Positions 54,091 through 63,716 of a stretch of DNA of 64,000 bases are shown here, one piece after another. Position 1 is the first letter of the stretch; each line of letters begins with the position of its first letter. The position numbers and the translations under genes are program-made. The notes below the pieces were generated by a model that was given only the letters and a program-made list of their open reading frames with translations, had not been told where the DNA came from and did no database searches. Source of the stretch: Streptomyces sp. S3(2020) (lineage in GTDB: Bacteria > Actinomycetota > Actinomycetes > Streptomycetales > Streptomycetaceae); the NCBI RefSeq assembly GCF_013044505.1, contig NZ_JABERD010000029.1, positions 1 through 64,000 on the forward strand, given 5' to 3'.

Positions 54091-56226
54091 TCAGCCCGCC
54101 GTCTCCCCACCCTTGCGGGTGGGCGAGGCGGCGGGTTCCTGCATGGCGACGGCACCCTGAGCATGCCGTGCCGGTCCGCGCGGCGCGGGCAGCACCTGAG
54201 GGATCCGCCCCAGCGCCCGGGCCACGGCCGCGTCCCGGCCGAGCCGCCCCCCGGTCCGTACGCACTCCGCGTACCGCTCGTCGCCCAGGTCCTCACGGGC
54301 CATCGCCTCGCACAGCTCGTGCGGGGCGTTGTAGTAGGCGGAGCCGAACAGCGGCAGACCCACCGAGGGCCACATCGCGGCGGCGGCGCCCTGCAGGACC
54401 GCGGCCTCCGCCGCGTCGCCCTGGGCCGCCGTGACCAGGGCCAGCAACTCGATCGTCAGCACCGAGCCGAGCAGATCGTGGAAGGCGTGCGCGGCGCCCA
54501 GGCAGTCGGTCAGCAGCGTGCGGGCCGCCGCCGGATCGCCCTCGCTCCAGGCCGCGTACGCCAGTACGTACAGCGCGTACGACCGGGTCCAGCCCTCGCC
54601 GTGGTCCTCGCAGACCCGGCGGACGTCCTGGCACAGCCGTACCGCCTCCGGCAGATCGCCCTGGAACGCCCGCGTCATCGCCAGCTCGACCTGGCCCATC
54701 AGGACGTTGCTGTTGAGCTCGCCGATCTCCCGGTAGCGCTCCAGCGCCGAGCGCAGCAGCGTCTCCGCGCGGGGCATGTCGTCACTGACCAGGGCCAGAC
54801 AGCCGGTGCGGTGCTCGGCGTACGCCACCGCCGTCGGGTTCGCGGACCGCTCCGCCTCCTCCCGGCACTCGTGGAGCGCGGCCAGCGCCGGCACCGTGTC
54901 GCCCTGGAGGATCGCGACGTAGCCGAGCACCCACAGGGCCTTGAGCCGGGACAGTTCGTTGTCGGACTCCAGCCGCACGGCCTGCTCCAGCCAGTGCCGG
55001 CCCTCCGAGAGCCGCCCGCAGCCGACCCAGTAGAACCAGAGCGAACCCGCGAGGTACTGGCCCAGATGCGCCTCGTCCGGGTCGCCCAGACAGTGCTCCA
55101 GGGCGCAGCGCAGATTCGGCAGCTCCGCGTCGACACGGGCGGCCACCTCGGTCTGCCGCGGGGAGAACCAGTCCAGCTCGCACCAGGTCGCCAGGCCCAG
55201 GTACCAGTCCCGGTGCCGGCGCCGCAGCCGGTCCGCGTCCCCGGTCGCCTCCAGCCACTCGGCGCCGTACGCCCGGACCGTGTCCAGCATCCGGTAGCGC
55301 ACGCCCGTCGCACTCTCCTCGCGCCCGACGACGGACTGCGCGAGCAGTTCCGTCAGCACGTCGAGGACGTCCTGCTCGGCCAGCCCGTTCCCGCTGCACA
55401 CATACTCCACGGCCGCCAGGTCGAACGGCCCGGCGAACACCGAGAGACGCGACCACAGCAGCCGCTCCTGGGGCGAGCACAGCTCATGGCTCCAGCCGAT
55501 CGCCGTACGCAGCGTCCGATGGCGGGGCAAGGTGTCCCGGCCGCCGCCGGTCAGCAGCCGGAACCGGTCGTCGAGCCGCTCCAGCAACTGACCGGGGGAC
55601 AGGGCCCGCAGCCGCCCCGCGGCCAGCTCGACGGCGAGCGGGATGCCGTCGAGGCGCCGGCACAGTTCCGTCACGTCGGGATCGGCGGCGACGGACACCC
55701 CCTGCCGCGCCGCCCGGTCCACGAAGAGCTCCACGGCCTCGGCCTCGGCGAGCGGCTCCAGCGCGAACACCCGCTCGCCCGCAACCGACAGCGGCCGACG
55801 ACCCACGGCGAGCACCCTGAGCCCCGGCACCCGGTGCAGCAGATCGCTCACCAGCTCGGCGCAGGCGTCCACCAGATGCTCGAACCCGTCCAGAACCAGC
55901 AGGAGTTCACGCCCCGGCTCCGTCAGGTGCGCGAGCAGGATCTCGCGGGGCAGCCGTGTGGTGTGGTCGGTCAGCCCCAGCGCCTCCACGACCGCGAAGT
56001 CGACGAACTCCGGATCGCGCACCGACGCCAGCTCCACCCGCCACGCCCCGTCCCGCAGCGCCGCCCGCGCCGCCAGCCGGGACTTGCCGATACCACCGGC
56101 GCCGGTCACGGTCACCAGCCGTGAGCCGTCCAGAGCCAGGCAGAGTGCGGCGAGTTCGGCCGAGCGGCCCACGAACGCGTCCAGTTCGAGGGGGAGGTTG
56201 CCGTCGCAGAGCCGATCGTCACGCAT
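54091..56226 (-). CDS. STAND-type ATPase with TPR repeats, regulator-like
   Basis: A 711-residue protein resembling the ATPase part of AfsR/LuxR-family regulators. The N-terminal NB-ARC-like ATPase has FVGRSAELAALCLAL, P-loop TGAGGIGKSRLAARAAL (41-57) and Walker B LLLVLDGFEHLVDA, then RLDGIPLAVELAAGRLRALSP. From about residue 400 it is built of TPR-like helices. No winged-helix or LuxR DNA-binding domain is visible at either end, so it may act through another regulator or sense a ligand by itself. ATG 56226 was chosen; TTG 56265 is possible. The gene ends inside the rpsD terminator. Confidence 0.8.
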   Translation of the reverse strand: MRDDRLCDGNLPLELDAFVGRSAELAALCLALDGSRLVTVTGAGGIGKSRLAARAALRDGAWRVELASVRDPEFVDFAVVEALGLTDHTTRLPREILLAHLTEPGRELLLVLDGFEHLVDACAELVSDLLHRVPGLRVLAVGRRPLSVAGERVFALEPLAEAEAVELFVDRAARQGVSVAADPDVTELCRRLDGIPLAVELAAGRLRALSPGQLLERLDDRFRLLTGGGRDTLPRHRTLRTAIGWSHELCSPQERLLWSRLSVFAGPFDLAAVEYVCSGNGLAEQDVLDVLTELLAQSVVGREESATGVRYRMLDTVRAYGAEWLEATGDADRLRRRHRDWYLGLATWCELDWFSPRQTEVAARVDAELPNLRCALEHCLGDPDEAHLGQYLAGSLWFYWVGCGRLSEGRHWLEQAVRLESDNELSRLKALWVLGYVAILQGDTVPALAALHECREEAERSANPTAVAYAEHRTGCLALVSDDMPRAETLLRSALERYREIGELNSNVLMGQVELAMTRAFQGDLPEAVRLCQDVRRVCEDHGEGWTRSYALYVLAYAAWSEGDPAAARTLLTDCLGAAHAFHDLLGSVLTIELLALVTAAQGDAAEAAVLQGAAAAMWPSVGLPLFGSAYYNAPHELCEAMAREDLGDERYAECVRTGGRLGRDAAVARALGRIPQVLPAPRGPARHAQGAVAMQEPAASPTRKGGETAG
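54095..54135. terminator. rpsD terminator inside the 3' end of the STAND gene
   Basis: An 18-19 bp imperfect stem (54095-54112 with 54117-54135) with loop TTGC, 34 bases after the rpsD stop. It also encodes the last residues (PTRKGGETAG) of the convergent STAND gene. Confidence 0.7.
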
Positions 56227-56387
56227 GGAACACGGAGCGTACTGAAGCGTGTTCGGTCCGTACAATCGCCCCGGGCGACTCGGCCCCCGCGCGCACGGTA
56301 ATCCGGTGCGGAGGCCCGCCCGCGGCGCGATAGGCTCACCGCACGACTTTTTCGATGTTCAGGCACGTATACGGGAGCGGGTGCGCA

Positions 56388-56822
56388 GTGTCCGGTGGCG
56401 AGGTGGCCGGGATCCTGGTGGCCGTCTTCTGGGCGATCCTGGTCTCCTTCCTCGCTGTCGCGCTGGCGAGGCTGGCCCAGACGCTCAGGGCGACCACCAA
56501 GCTGGTGGCGGACGTGACCGACCAGGCTGTCCCGCTGCTGGCGGACGCCTCCTCGGCGGTGCGCTCCGCGCAGACCCAGATCGACCGGGTGGACGCCATC
56601 GCCTCGGACGTCCAGGAAGTCACCTCCAATGCCTCCGCGCTGTCCACCACCGTCGCCTCCACCTTCGGCGGCCCCCTGGTCAAGGTCGCGGCCTTCGGAT
56701 ACGGCGTGCGCAGGGCGATCAGCGGCCGCAAGGACGACGTGCCCGCCAAGGCACCCCGGCGTACCGTGATCGTGGGCCGCACCGTTGTGGCGTCACGACG
56801 GAGCAAGCGGAAGAAGGACTGA
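56388..56822 (+). CDS. DUF948 membrane protein
   Basis: A 144-residue protein with one N-terminal span ([24 protein letters not shown], in part). A long amphipathic helical region follows ([31 protein letters not shown]), like the methyl-accepting coiled coils to which DUF948 is distantly related. The C-terminus is very basic ([22 protein letters not shown]). Function unknown. GTG 56388 was preferred because GGGAG lies upstream; ATG 56355 adds 11 non-conserved residues. It is followed 9 bases later by the DUF6167 gene and then alaS. Confidence 0.8.
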   Translation: MSGGEVAGILVAVFWAILVSFLAVALARLAQTLRATTKLVADVTDQAVPLLADASSAVRSAQTQIDRVDAIASDVQEVTSNASALSTTVASTFGGPLVKVAAFGYGVRRAISGRKDDVPAKAPRRTVIVGRTVVASRRSKRKKD

Positions 56823-56831
56823 GACCTAGCG

Positions 56832-57191
56832 ATGTTCCGCCGTACGTTCTGGTTCAGCACGGGCGTCGCCGCCGGTGTGTGGGCCACCACCAAGGTCAAC
56901 CGCAAGCTGAAGCAGCTGACCCCCGAGAGCCTCGCCGCGACCGCGGCGAACAAGGCGCTCGAGGCCGGTCACCGCATCAAGGACCGAGCGGTGGGCTTCG
57001 CGCTCGACGTCCGCGACAACATGGTCCAGCGGGAGGAAGAACTGGGCGACGCCCTCGGGCTGAACGCCCCCGTCGACCCCGAACTCCCCGCGCCCCGGCG
57101 GTACGCCGCCATCGAGAACCGCAACAACCCGAAGTACGTCGAGGGATCGACGTACCGGACGTACCCGTACAACCGAAACGAGGACCACTGA
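56832..57191 (+). CDS. DUF6167 family protein
   Basis: A 119-residue protein beginning with a short hydrophobic segment ([21 protein letters not shown]). A helical charged region follows ([29 protein letters not shown]), then a polar tail rich in Tyr, Asn and Pro. It matches the small Streptomyces DUF6167 family that lies beside alaS; no function is known. Its stop overlaps the alaS start by one base (TGATG), so the two are translationally coupled. Confidence 0.8.
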   Translation: MFRRTFWFSTGVAAGVWATTKVNRKLKQLTPESLAATAANKALEAGHRIKDRAVGFALDVRDNMVQREEELGDALGLNAPVDPELPAPRRYAAIENRNNPKYVEGSTYRTYPYNRNEDH

Positions 57192-59863
57192 TGGAGTCGG
57201 CCGAGATCCGCCGCCGCTGGCTGAGCTTCTACGAGGAGCGCGGTCACACCGTCGTCCCTTCGGCGTCGCTCATCGCGGACGACCCGACTCTGCTCCTGGT
57301 CCCCGCCGGCATGGTCCCCTTCAAGCCGTACTTCCTCGGTGAGGTCAAGCCGCCGTGGGCGCGCGCGACCAGTGTGCAGAAGTGCGTGCGCACGCCCGAC
57401 ATCGAAGAGGTCGGCAAGACCACCCGGCACGGCACGTTCTTCCAGATGTGCGGCAACTTCTCCTTCGGCGACTACTTCAAGGAAGGCGCCATCAAGTACG
57501 CCTGGGAGCTGCTCACCAGCCCCCAGGACAAGGGTGGTTACGGCCTGGAGCCCGAGAAGCTCTGGATCACCGTCTACCTGGAGGACGACGAGGCCGAGCG
57601 CATCTGGCACGAGGTCGTCGGGGTGCCCAAGGAGCGCATCCAGCGCCTCGGCATGAAGGACAACTACTGGTCCATGGGTGTCCCCGGACCCTGTGGCCCC
57701 TGTTCCGAGATCAACTACGACCGCGGCCCCGAGTTCGGCGTCGAGGGCGGCCCCGCCGTCAACGACGAGCGGTACGTGGAGATCTGGAACCTCGTCTTCA
57801 TGCAGTACGAGCGTGGCGAGGGCATCGGCAAGGACAACTTCGAGATCCTCGGCGAGCTCCCCAGCAAGAACATCGACACGGGCCTCGGCCTGGAGCGGCT
57901 CGCGATGATTCTGCAGGGCGTGCAGAACATGTACGAGATCGACACCTCCATGGCCGTCATCAAGAAGGCCACCGAGCTGACCGGTGTCGCGTACGGCGAC
58001 GCCCACGGGTCGGACGTCTCCCTGCGCGTGGTCACCGACCACATGCGTACGTCCGTGATGCTCATCGGCGACGGCGTGACCCCCGGCAACGAGGGCCGAG
58101 GATATGTCCTGCGCCGGATCATGCGCCGCGCCATCCGCAACATGCGGCTGCTCGGCGCCACCGGTCCGGTCGTGCTCGACCTGATCGACACCGTGATCGC
58201 CATGATGGGCCAGCAGTACCCGGAGCTCGTCACCGACCGCGAGCGCATCGAGAAGGTCGCCGTCGCCGAGGAGAACGCCTTCCTCAAGGCGCTCAAGGGC
58301 GGCACGAACATCCTCGACACCGCTGTCACCGAGACCAAGGCCTCCGGTGGCACGGTCCTCGCCGGCGACAAGGCGTTCCTGCTCCACGACACCTGGGGCT
58401 TCCCGATCGACCTCACCCTGGAGATGGCCGCCGAGCAGGGCCTCTCCGTGGACGAGGACGGCTTCCGCCGTCTGATGAAGGAGCAGCGGGAGCGCGCCAA
58501 GGCCGACGCCCAGGCCAAGAAGACCGGCCACGCCGGTGCCGGCGCCTACCGCGAGATCGCCGACCAGGCGGGCGAGACCGAGTTCATCGGCTACTCGGAC
58601 ACGGATGCCGAGACCACGATCGTCGGCATCCTCGTCGACGGTGCCTCCTCCCCGGCCGCCACCGAGGGCGACGAGGTCGAGATCGTCCTGGACCGTACCC
58701 CGTTCTACGCCGAGGGCGGCGGCCAGATCGGTGACACCGGCAGGATCAAGGTCGACTCCGGCGCCGTCATCGAGATCCGCGACTGCCAGAAGCCGGTCCC
58801 GGGTGTGTACGTCCACAAGGGCGTCGTCCAGTTCGGCGAGGTCACCGTCGGTGCCAAGGCCCACGCCTCGATCGACTCCCGCCGCCGTACGGCCATCGCC
58901 CGCGCCCACTCGGCCACCCACCTCACCCACCAGGCCCTGCGTGACGCGCTCGGCCCGACGGCCGCCCAGGCCGGTTCCGAGAACCAGCCCGGCCGTTTCC
59001 GCTTCGACTTCGGCTCCCCGTCCGCGGTTCCCACGGCCGTGATGACCGACGTGGAGCAGAAGATCAACGAGGTCCTCGCCCGTGACCTGGACGTGCACGC
59101 CGAGATCCTGAGCCTCGACGAGGCCAAGAAGCAGGGTGCCATCGCCGAGTTCGGCGAGAAGTACGGCGAGCGCGTCCGCGTCGTCACCATCGGCGACTTC
59201 TCCAAGGAGCTGTGCGGCGGCACCCACGTGCACAACACCTCGCAGCTCGGCCTGGTCAAGCTGCTCGGCGAGTCGTCGATCGGTTCGGGTGTGCGCCGTA
59301 TCGAGGCGCTCGTCGGTGTCGACGCCTACAACTTCCTGGCCCGCGAGCACACGGTCGTCGCCCAACTCCAGGAGCTGATCAAGGGCCGTCCGGAGGAGCT
59401 CCCGGAGAAGGTCTCCGCCATGCTCGGCAAGCTGAGGGACGCCGAGAAGGAGATCGAGAAGTTCCGCGCCGAGAAGGTCCTCCAGGCCGCGGCCGGTCTC
59501 GCCGAGTCCGCCAAGGACGTCCGCGGCATCGCCGTCGTCACCGGCCAGGTCCCGGACGGCACCACTGCCGACGACCTGCGCAAGCTGGTCCTCGACGTCC
59601 GCGGCCGCATCCAGGGCGGCCGGGCCGTCGTGGTGGCCCTGTTCACCGTCGCGGGCGGCAAGCCGCTCACGGTCATCGCCACCAACGAGGCCGCCCGCGA
59701 GCGTGGCCTCAAGGCCGGTGACCTGGTCCGTACGGCGGCCAAGACCCTCGGCGGCGGCGGTGGCGGCAAGCCGGACGTCGCCCAGGGCGGCGGTCAGAAC
59801 CCGGCCGCGATCGGCGAGGCCGTCGAGGCCGTCGAGCGTCTGGTCACGGACACCGCGAAGTGA
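57191..59863 (+). CDS. alaS: Alanine-tRNA ligase
   Basis: An 890-residue class II synthetase. Catalytic core: [44 protein letters not shown] (motif 2 region), [16 protein letters not shown] (motif 3). Editing domain: [16 protein letters not shown] and [18 protein letters not shown] with the zinc-site Cys and His. The C-Ala domain ends with a glycine run and [12 protein letters not shown]. All parts are intact. The frame is open far upstream, but ATG 57191 is the family start and overlaps the DUF6167 stop. Confidence 0.97.
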   Translation: MESAEIRRRWLSFYEERGHTVVPSASLIADDPTLLLVPAGMVPFKPYFLGEVKPPWARATSVQKCVRTPDIEEVGKTTRHGTFFQMCGNFSFGDYFKEGAIKYAWELLTSPQDKGGYGLEPEKLWITVYLEDDEAERIWHEVVGVPKERIQRLGMKDNYWSMGVPGPCGPCSEINYDRGPEFGVEGGPAVNDERYVEIWNLVFMQYERGEGIGKDNFEILGELPSKNIDTGLGLERLAMILQGVQNMYEIDTSMAVIKKATELTGVAYGDAHGSDVSLRVVTDHMRTSVMLIGDGVTPGNEGRGYVLRRIMRRAIRNMRLLGATGPVVLDLIDTVIAMMGQQYPELVTDRERIEKVAVAEENAFLKALKGGTNILDTAVTETKASGGTVLAGDKAFLLHDTWGFPIDLTLEMAAEQGLSVDEDGFRRLMKEQRERAKADAQAKKTGHAGAGAYREIADQAGETEFIGYSDTDAETTIVGILVDGASSPAATEGDEVEIVLDRTPFYAEGGGQIGDTGRIKVDSGAVIEIRDCQKPVPGVYVHKGVVQFGEVTVGAKAHASIDSRRRTAIARAHSATHLTHQALRDALGPTAAQAGSENQPGRFRFDFGSPSAVPTAVMTDVEQKINEVLARDLDVHAEILSLDEAKKQGAIAEFGEKYGERVRVVTIGDFSKELCGGTHVHNTSQLGLVKLLGESSIGSGVRRIEALVGVDAYNFLAREHTVVAQLQELIKGRPEELPEKVSAMLGKLRDAEKEIEKFRAEKVLQAAAGLAESAKDVRGIAVVTGQVPDGTTADDLRKLVLDVRGRIQGGRAVVVALFTVAGGKPLTVIATNEAARERGLKAGDLVRTAAKTLGGGGGGKPDVAQGGGQNPAAIGEAVEAVERLVTDTAK

Positions 59864-59865
59864 CG

Positions 59866-60330
59866 ATGCGCAGAGGCCGCCGGCTCGCCGTCGATGTCGG
59901 GGACGCCCGGATCGGGGTCGCTTCGTGCGACCCCGACGGGATCCTCGCCACTCCGGTGGAGACGGTCCCCGGCCGGGACGTCCCGGCCGCCCATCGACGG
60001 CTGAAGCAGATCGTCGAGGAGTACGAACCGATCGAGGTCGTCGTCGGACTCCCTCGCTCCCTCAAGGGGGGCGAGGGCCCGGCCGCGGTCAAGGTCAGGG
60101 CCTTCGCCCAGGAGCTGGCGAAGGGCATCGCGCCGATACCGGTACGCCTGGTGGACGAGCGGATGACGACCGTGACGGCCAGCCAGGGACTGCGTGCCTC
60201 GGGTGTGAAATCCAAGAAGGGCCGCTCCGTCATCGACCAGGCCGCCGCTGTGATCATCCTTCAGCAGGCGCTCGAATCCGAACGGGTGTCAGGTAAAGCA
60301 CCCGGAGAGAGCGTCGAAGTGGTCATCTGA
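59866..60330 (+). CDS. ruvX: RuvX/YqgF family RNase H-fold protein
   Basis: A 154-residue protein with an RNase H-like fold: LAVDVGDARIGVASCDPDG (catalytic Asp), VVVGLPRSLKGGEGPAA, VRLVDERMTTVTASQ and DQAAAVIILQQAL. Members help mature pre-16S rRNA and have been proposed as Holliday-junction resolvases. It directly follows alaS as in most actinobacteria. ATG 59866 gives the usual MRRGRRLAVD start; GTG 59860, overlapping the alaS stop, is an alternative. Confidence 0.92.
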   Translation: MRRGRRLAVDVGDARIGVASCDPDGILATPVETVPGRDVPAAHRRLKQIVEEYEPIEVVVGLPRSLKGGEGPAAVKVRAFAQELAKGIAPIPVRLVDERMTTVTASQGLRASGVKSKKGRSVIDQAAAVIILQQALESERVSGKAPGESVEVVI

Positions 60331-60402
60331 TCGCGATACGGTAACGTTCCGCGCGATTGCGGCGCTGTTCGAACAGATGCCGCACAGAGAGAGGCGGAAC
60401 TG

Positions 60403-60456
60403 ATGCCGGGCCACAAGCTGCGTGACCGCCGCCTCGCGGCTCTAGGGGATCGATGA
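60403..60456 (+). CDS. 17-residue upstream ORF coupled to mltG
   Basis: ATG 60403 is preceded by GAGAGAGGCGG, a good ribosome site, and encodes MPGHKLRDRRLAALGDR. Its TGA overlaps the mltG ATG (ATGA at 60453-60456), the arrangement of translational coupling. The peptide is basic with no recognisable motif. It may be a leader peptide that controls mltG translation, or a gene remnant. Confidence 0.4.
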   Translation: MPGHKLRDRRLAALGDR

Positions 60457-62180
60457 CTGAGTATGGCCGGGGCCAGGACGGCTCCGAACCGTGGCATCCG
60501 CAGGACCCGTACTACGGGGACGGCGGATGGGAAGGGCAGCAGGGCCACGACGGCCATCAAGCTGCCTACGGCGGCCAGCAGCAGCACTATCCGCAGCAGC
60601 CGCAGCAGTCGCAGTACGGCGACTGGGGCAACGGCCAGCAGGCCGACTACGGTCAGGCGCAGCAGCAGTACCAGCAGTACGGCCAGCAGCAGTACGACCC
60701 GCAGCAGAGCTACGACCAGCAGCAGTACGCGGCCCAGCAACTACAGCATCAGCAGCACCCGCAGCACCAGCAGTACGACAACAACGGCTGGGGCACCGGG
60801 ACGCACACGCACGTCCAGTACACGGACCCGTCGGACCCGTACGGCCAGCAGGCCGCCGCGTACGGCGCAGCGGAGCAGCCGGACTACTACGGCACCCCCG
60901 ACGCCTATCCGCCGCCGGAGCCGCCGAACCGCCGGCGCACCGAGCCGGAACCGCAGCAGGCGGACTGGGATCCCGGACCCGACCAGGGCGAACACGCCTT
61001 CTTCGCGGGCGGCGGTGACGACGAGGACGACGTCGACGACGGCGACGACGACCAAGGCGGACGCGGCGACCGCAGGGGCCGCGGCGGCAAGAAACCGAAG
61101 AAACGCCGCAGTGGCTGCGCCTGCCTGGTGGTCCTGCTGGTGTTCGGCGGCGGTGTCGGCGGCGTCGGCTATTTCGGCTACCAGTTCTACAAGGATCGTT
61201 TCGCCTCTGCGCCGGACTACGCGGGCGACGGCACCAGCGCGACGGTGCCGGTCTCGGTGCCGAAGGGCGCGGGCGGTGCCGAGATCGGGCGGCTGCTCAA
61301 GGACGCGGATGTCGTCAAGAGCGTCGACGCGTTCGTCTCCGCGTTCACCCAGAACAAGGACGCGGGCAAGATCCAGGCCGGCTCCTATCTGCTGAACAAG
61401 CAGATGTCCGCCGAGAGCGCCGTGACGCTGATGCTCGACCCCAAGAGCCAGAACAACCTGATCGTCACCGAAGGCCAGCGCAATTCACAGGTCTACGCGG
61501 CGATCGACAAGCGTCTCGACCTCGACAAGGGCACCACGGCGAAGGTCGCGAAGCAGAAGTACAAGCAGTTCGGGCTGCCCGACTGGGCCCTCGGCCACTC
61601 CGATCTGAAGGACCCGCTCGAAGGGTTCCTCTACCCCTCCGCCTACGCGGCCAGCAAGGGGCAGAAGCCGGAGACCATCCTCAAGGAGATGGTCGCCCGG
61701 GCGAACGACACGTACGAGGAACTCGGCCTGGAGAAGAAGGCCGAGGGCCTGGGCCTCGACGGTCCCTGGGAGCTGCTCACCGTGGCGAGCCTCGTGCAGG
61801 CCGAGGGCACCAGCCACGACGACTTCCGCAAGATGGCCGAGGTCGTCTACAACCGGCTCAAGCCCGGGAACCCGCAGACGTACGGCTCCCTGGAGTTCGA
61901 CTCCACGTACAACTACGTCAAGAACCAGAGCAAGATCGACCTGACGATCGCCGAGCTCAAGCAGTACAACAACCCGTACAACACGTACTACGTCAAGGGA
62001 CTGCCGCCCGGGCCCATCGACAACCCCGGCGCCGAGGCGCTCAAGGGCGCCCTCAACCCGACGAAGCAGGGCTGGTACTACTTCATCTCGCTGGACGGCA
62101 AGACGAGCAAGTTCACCAAGACGCTCGCGGAGCACGACAAGCTGGTCCAGGAGTTCAACGCGTCGAGGAACAAGGACTGA
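60453..62180 (+). CDS. mltG: Endolytic transglycosylase MltG with long disordered N-terminus
   Basis: A 575-residue membrane enzyme that cleaves nascent peptidoglycan strands and sets glycan length. Residues 1-175 are a cytoplasmic Gln/Tyr-rich low-complexity region, followed by an Asp-rich stretch (about 188-200), a basic patch (RGRGGKKPKKRR) and one span (about 221-245). The extracellular YceG domain contains EGFLYPSAY, LLTVASLVQAEGT with catalytic Glu451, and LPPGPIDNPG near the C-terminus. AGGGG lies about 8 bases before ATG 60453, so it can be translated independently of the upstream ORF. Confidence 0.93.
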   Translation: MTEYGRGQDGSEPWHPQDPYYGDGGWEGQQGHDGHQAAYGGQQQHYPQQPQQSQYGDWGNGQQADYGQAQQQYQQYGQQQYDPQQSYDQQQYAAQQLQHQQHPQHQQYDNNGWGTGTHTHVQYTDPSDPYGQQAAAYGAAEQPDYYGTPDAYPPPEPPNRRRTEPEPQQADWDPGPDQGEHAFFAGGGDDEDDVDDGDDDQGGRGDRRGRGGKKPKKRRSGCACLVVLLVFGGGVGGVGYFGYQFYKDRFASAPDYAGDGTSATVPVSVPKGAGGAEIGRLLKDADVVKSVDAFVSAFTQNKDAGKIQAGSYLLNKQMSAESAVTLMLDPKSQNNLIVTEGQRNSQVYAAIDKRLDLDKGTTAKVAKQKYKQFGLPDWALGHSDLKDPLEGFLYPSAYAASKGQKPETILKEMVARANDTYEELGLEKKAEGLGLDGPWELLTVASLVQAEGTSHDDFRKMAEVVYNRLKPGNPQTYGSLEFDSTYNYVKNQSKIDLTIAELKQYNNPYNTYYVKGLPPGPIDNPGAEALKGALNPTKQGWYYFISLDGKTSKFTKTLAEHDKLVQEFNASRNKD

Positions 62181-62184
62181 CGAC

Positions 62185-62228
62185 GCGGCTGGGCCCCGGG
62201 GCGGACGTCCGCCCCGGGGCCCAGCCGC
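62185..62228. terminator. mltG / SapA-like bidirectional terminator
   Basis: A perfect 22-base inverted repeat (62185-62206 with 62207-62228) with no spacer. In RNA the innermost bases would form a four-base loop. It lies between two convergent genes. Confidence 0.88.
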
Positions 62229-62240
62229 ATGTCCGAACCG

Positions 62241-62684
62241 TCAGCCGCACCAGCCCAGCGGACTCGTGTACGAGTCGGTGTACGGCGAGGAGGAGCTCCA
62301 CCAGCGGGTCGAGCCCATGTACTGCACGCACTTGCCCGCGGCCTTCACCCGCCGGGGACCGGCGTAGGAGTTGTAGTTGCCGGGGTCCGTGAGCCAGCTG
62401 CCGCCCTCGACACGGATGCCGACGTTCACCGGGTTCCCGATCTGCTCGCCGGTCACGACGGTGACCGCGCAGTTGTAGCCGGTCGAGGAGTTGTAGAGCA
62501 GGTAGACGATCGCCTGAGGACCACCGGTCTCCAGGTAGAGACCCAGTTCGTGGGAGGACTGGATGTAGTAGCCCGAGCCGCAGACGGTGACGGGGTTGCT
62601 GGCGGCCTGTGCCGAGCCGGTGAACGCCAGGGTGATACCCAAGGCGGCGCAGAGCGCTACGAACGCGCGCAGGACATGTCTCAT
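62241..62684 (-). CDS. Small secreted protein, spore-associated protein A (SapA)-like
   Basis: A 147-residue exported protein with a Sec signal peptide (RHVLRAFVALCAALGITLAF, cleavage near GSAQA-ASN). The mature domain has four cysteines in the SapA-like pattern: VCGSGYYIQ, YNSSTGYNCAVTV, GKCVQY and a C-terminal WCG, probably two disulfides. DPGNYNSYAGP is another shared block. SapA-type proteins were found on spores; a role here is inferred only. ATG 62684 was chosen because the signal peptide begins there. Confidence 0.7.
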   Translation of the reverse strand: MRHVLRAFVALCAALGITLAFTGSAQAASNPVTVCGSGYYIQSSHELGLYLETGGPQAIVYLLYNSSTGYNCAVTVVTGEQIGNPVNVGIRVEGGSWLTDPGNYNSYAGPRRVKAAGKCVQYMGSTRWWSSSSPYTDSYTSPLGWCG

Positions 62685-62829
62685 GACGGGGTGGGTGGTC
62701 CTCACGTGACAGCGGATCAAGACGCGAGGACACTATGATCCGGAAAGCCCGTCAGACAGAGGGTTTCCGGCCGTCGAGTGGTGATTTTCGGATCATTGTT
62801 CGATTTTTTGAGGCTCAAGGACAGATTCC

Positions 62830-63669
62830 ATGACAGCTCGGGCCACCGCCGCCCGCCGGGCCGCCGTACTCGGTTCGCCCATCGACCATTCCCTCTCGCC
62901 GGTGCTGCACCGCGCCGCGTACGAGGAACTGGGGCTCACGGACTGGTCGTACGACCGGTTCGACGTCGATGAGGCCGCGCTGCCCGGGTTCGTCGCGGAA
63001 CTGGGGCCGGAGTGGGCCGGGCTGTCGCTGACCATGCCGCTGAAACGGGCCGTCATCCCGCTGCTCGACGAGGTCAGCGAGACCGCCGCCTCGGTCGAGG
63101 CGGTCAACACCCTCGTGTTCACCGAGGACGGCCGCCGCGTCGGCGACAACACCGACATCCCCGGGATGGTCGCCGCCCTGCGCGAGCACGGCATCGAACA
63201 GGTCGACTCCGCCGCGATCCTCGGCGCGGGCGCCACCGCGTCCTCCGCGCTGGCCGCGCTGGCCCGGGTCTGCACCGGTGAGGTCGTCGTCTACGTCCGC
63301 AGCCGGGCCCGGGCCGCCGAGATGCGGGAGTGGGGCGAGCGCCTCGACGTCGAGGTACGGACCGAGGACTGGGCCGACGCCGCCGACGCGCTGCACCACC
63401 CCCTGGTGATCGCCACCACCCCGGCCGGCACGACGGACGCCCTGTCCGCCGCCGTACCCGAGCGGCCCGCCACCCTCTTCGACGTGCTCTACGAGCCGTG
63501 GCCCACCGAGCTCGCGGCCCGCTGGTCGATGTTCGGCGGGGCCGTGGTCAGCGGACTCGACCTGCTGGTGCACCAGGCGGTGCTCCAGGTCGAGCAGATG
63601 ACGGGCTGTGCCCGGGCCCCGCTGGCGGCCATGCGAAAAGCGGGCGAGCACGCGCTGGCGGCCCGCTAG
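62830..63669 (+). CDS. aroE: Shikimate dehydrogenase
   Basis: A 279-residue NADP-dependent enzyme reducing 3-dehydroshikimate in aromatic amino acid and folate synthesis. Substrate motifs are GSPIDHSLSP (SLS at 21-23) and LTMPLKRAV with Lys72. DNTDIPG holds the catalytic Asp109. The cofactor loop is ILGAGATASSA (130-140), and the C-terminus GLDLLVHQAVLQVEQMTG is typical. NADPH-type basic residues follow in VRSRARAAE. AAGGA lies about 10 bases upstream of ATG 62830. The 60 bases before it are unusually AT-rich for this genome, probably the promoter. Confidence 0.93.
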   Translation: MTARATAARRAAVLGSPIDHSLSPVLHRAAYEELGLTDWSYDRFDVDEAALPGFVAELGPEWAGLSLTMPLKRAVIPLLDEVSETAASVEAVNTLVFTEDGRRVGDNTDIPGMVAALREHGIEQVDSAAILGAGATASSALAALARVCTGEVVVYVRSRARAAEMREWGERLDVEVRTEDWADAADALHHPLVIATTPAGTTDALSAAVPERPATLFDVLYEPWPTELAARWSMFGGAVVSGLDLLVHQAVLQVEQMTGCARAPLAAMRKAGEHALAAR

Positions 63670-63678
63670 GATCCCCCG

Positions 63679-63699
63679 GGTTCCGCAGGGGGCGGAACC
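63679..63699 (+). terminator. Small hairpin after aroE
   Basis: GGTTCCGC (63679-63686) pairs with GCGGAACC (63692-63699), starting 9 bases past the aroE stop. It is short and lies just before a ribosome site, so it may only attenuate. Confidence 0.4.
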
Positions 63700-63716
63700 G
63701 GGAGGGGAGAACAAGC

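Noticed and set aside
56249..57190. A 300-codon upstream extension of alaS
   Set aside because: The extension reads through DUF948 and DUF6167 genes in another frame. AlaS families begin at [10 protein letters not shown], where ATG overlaps the previous stop.
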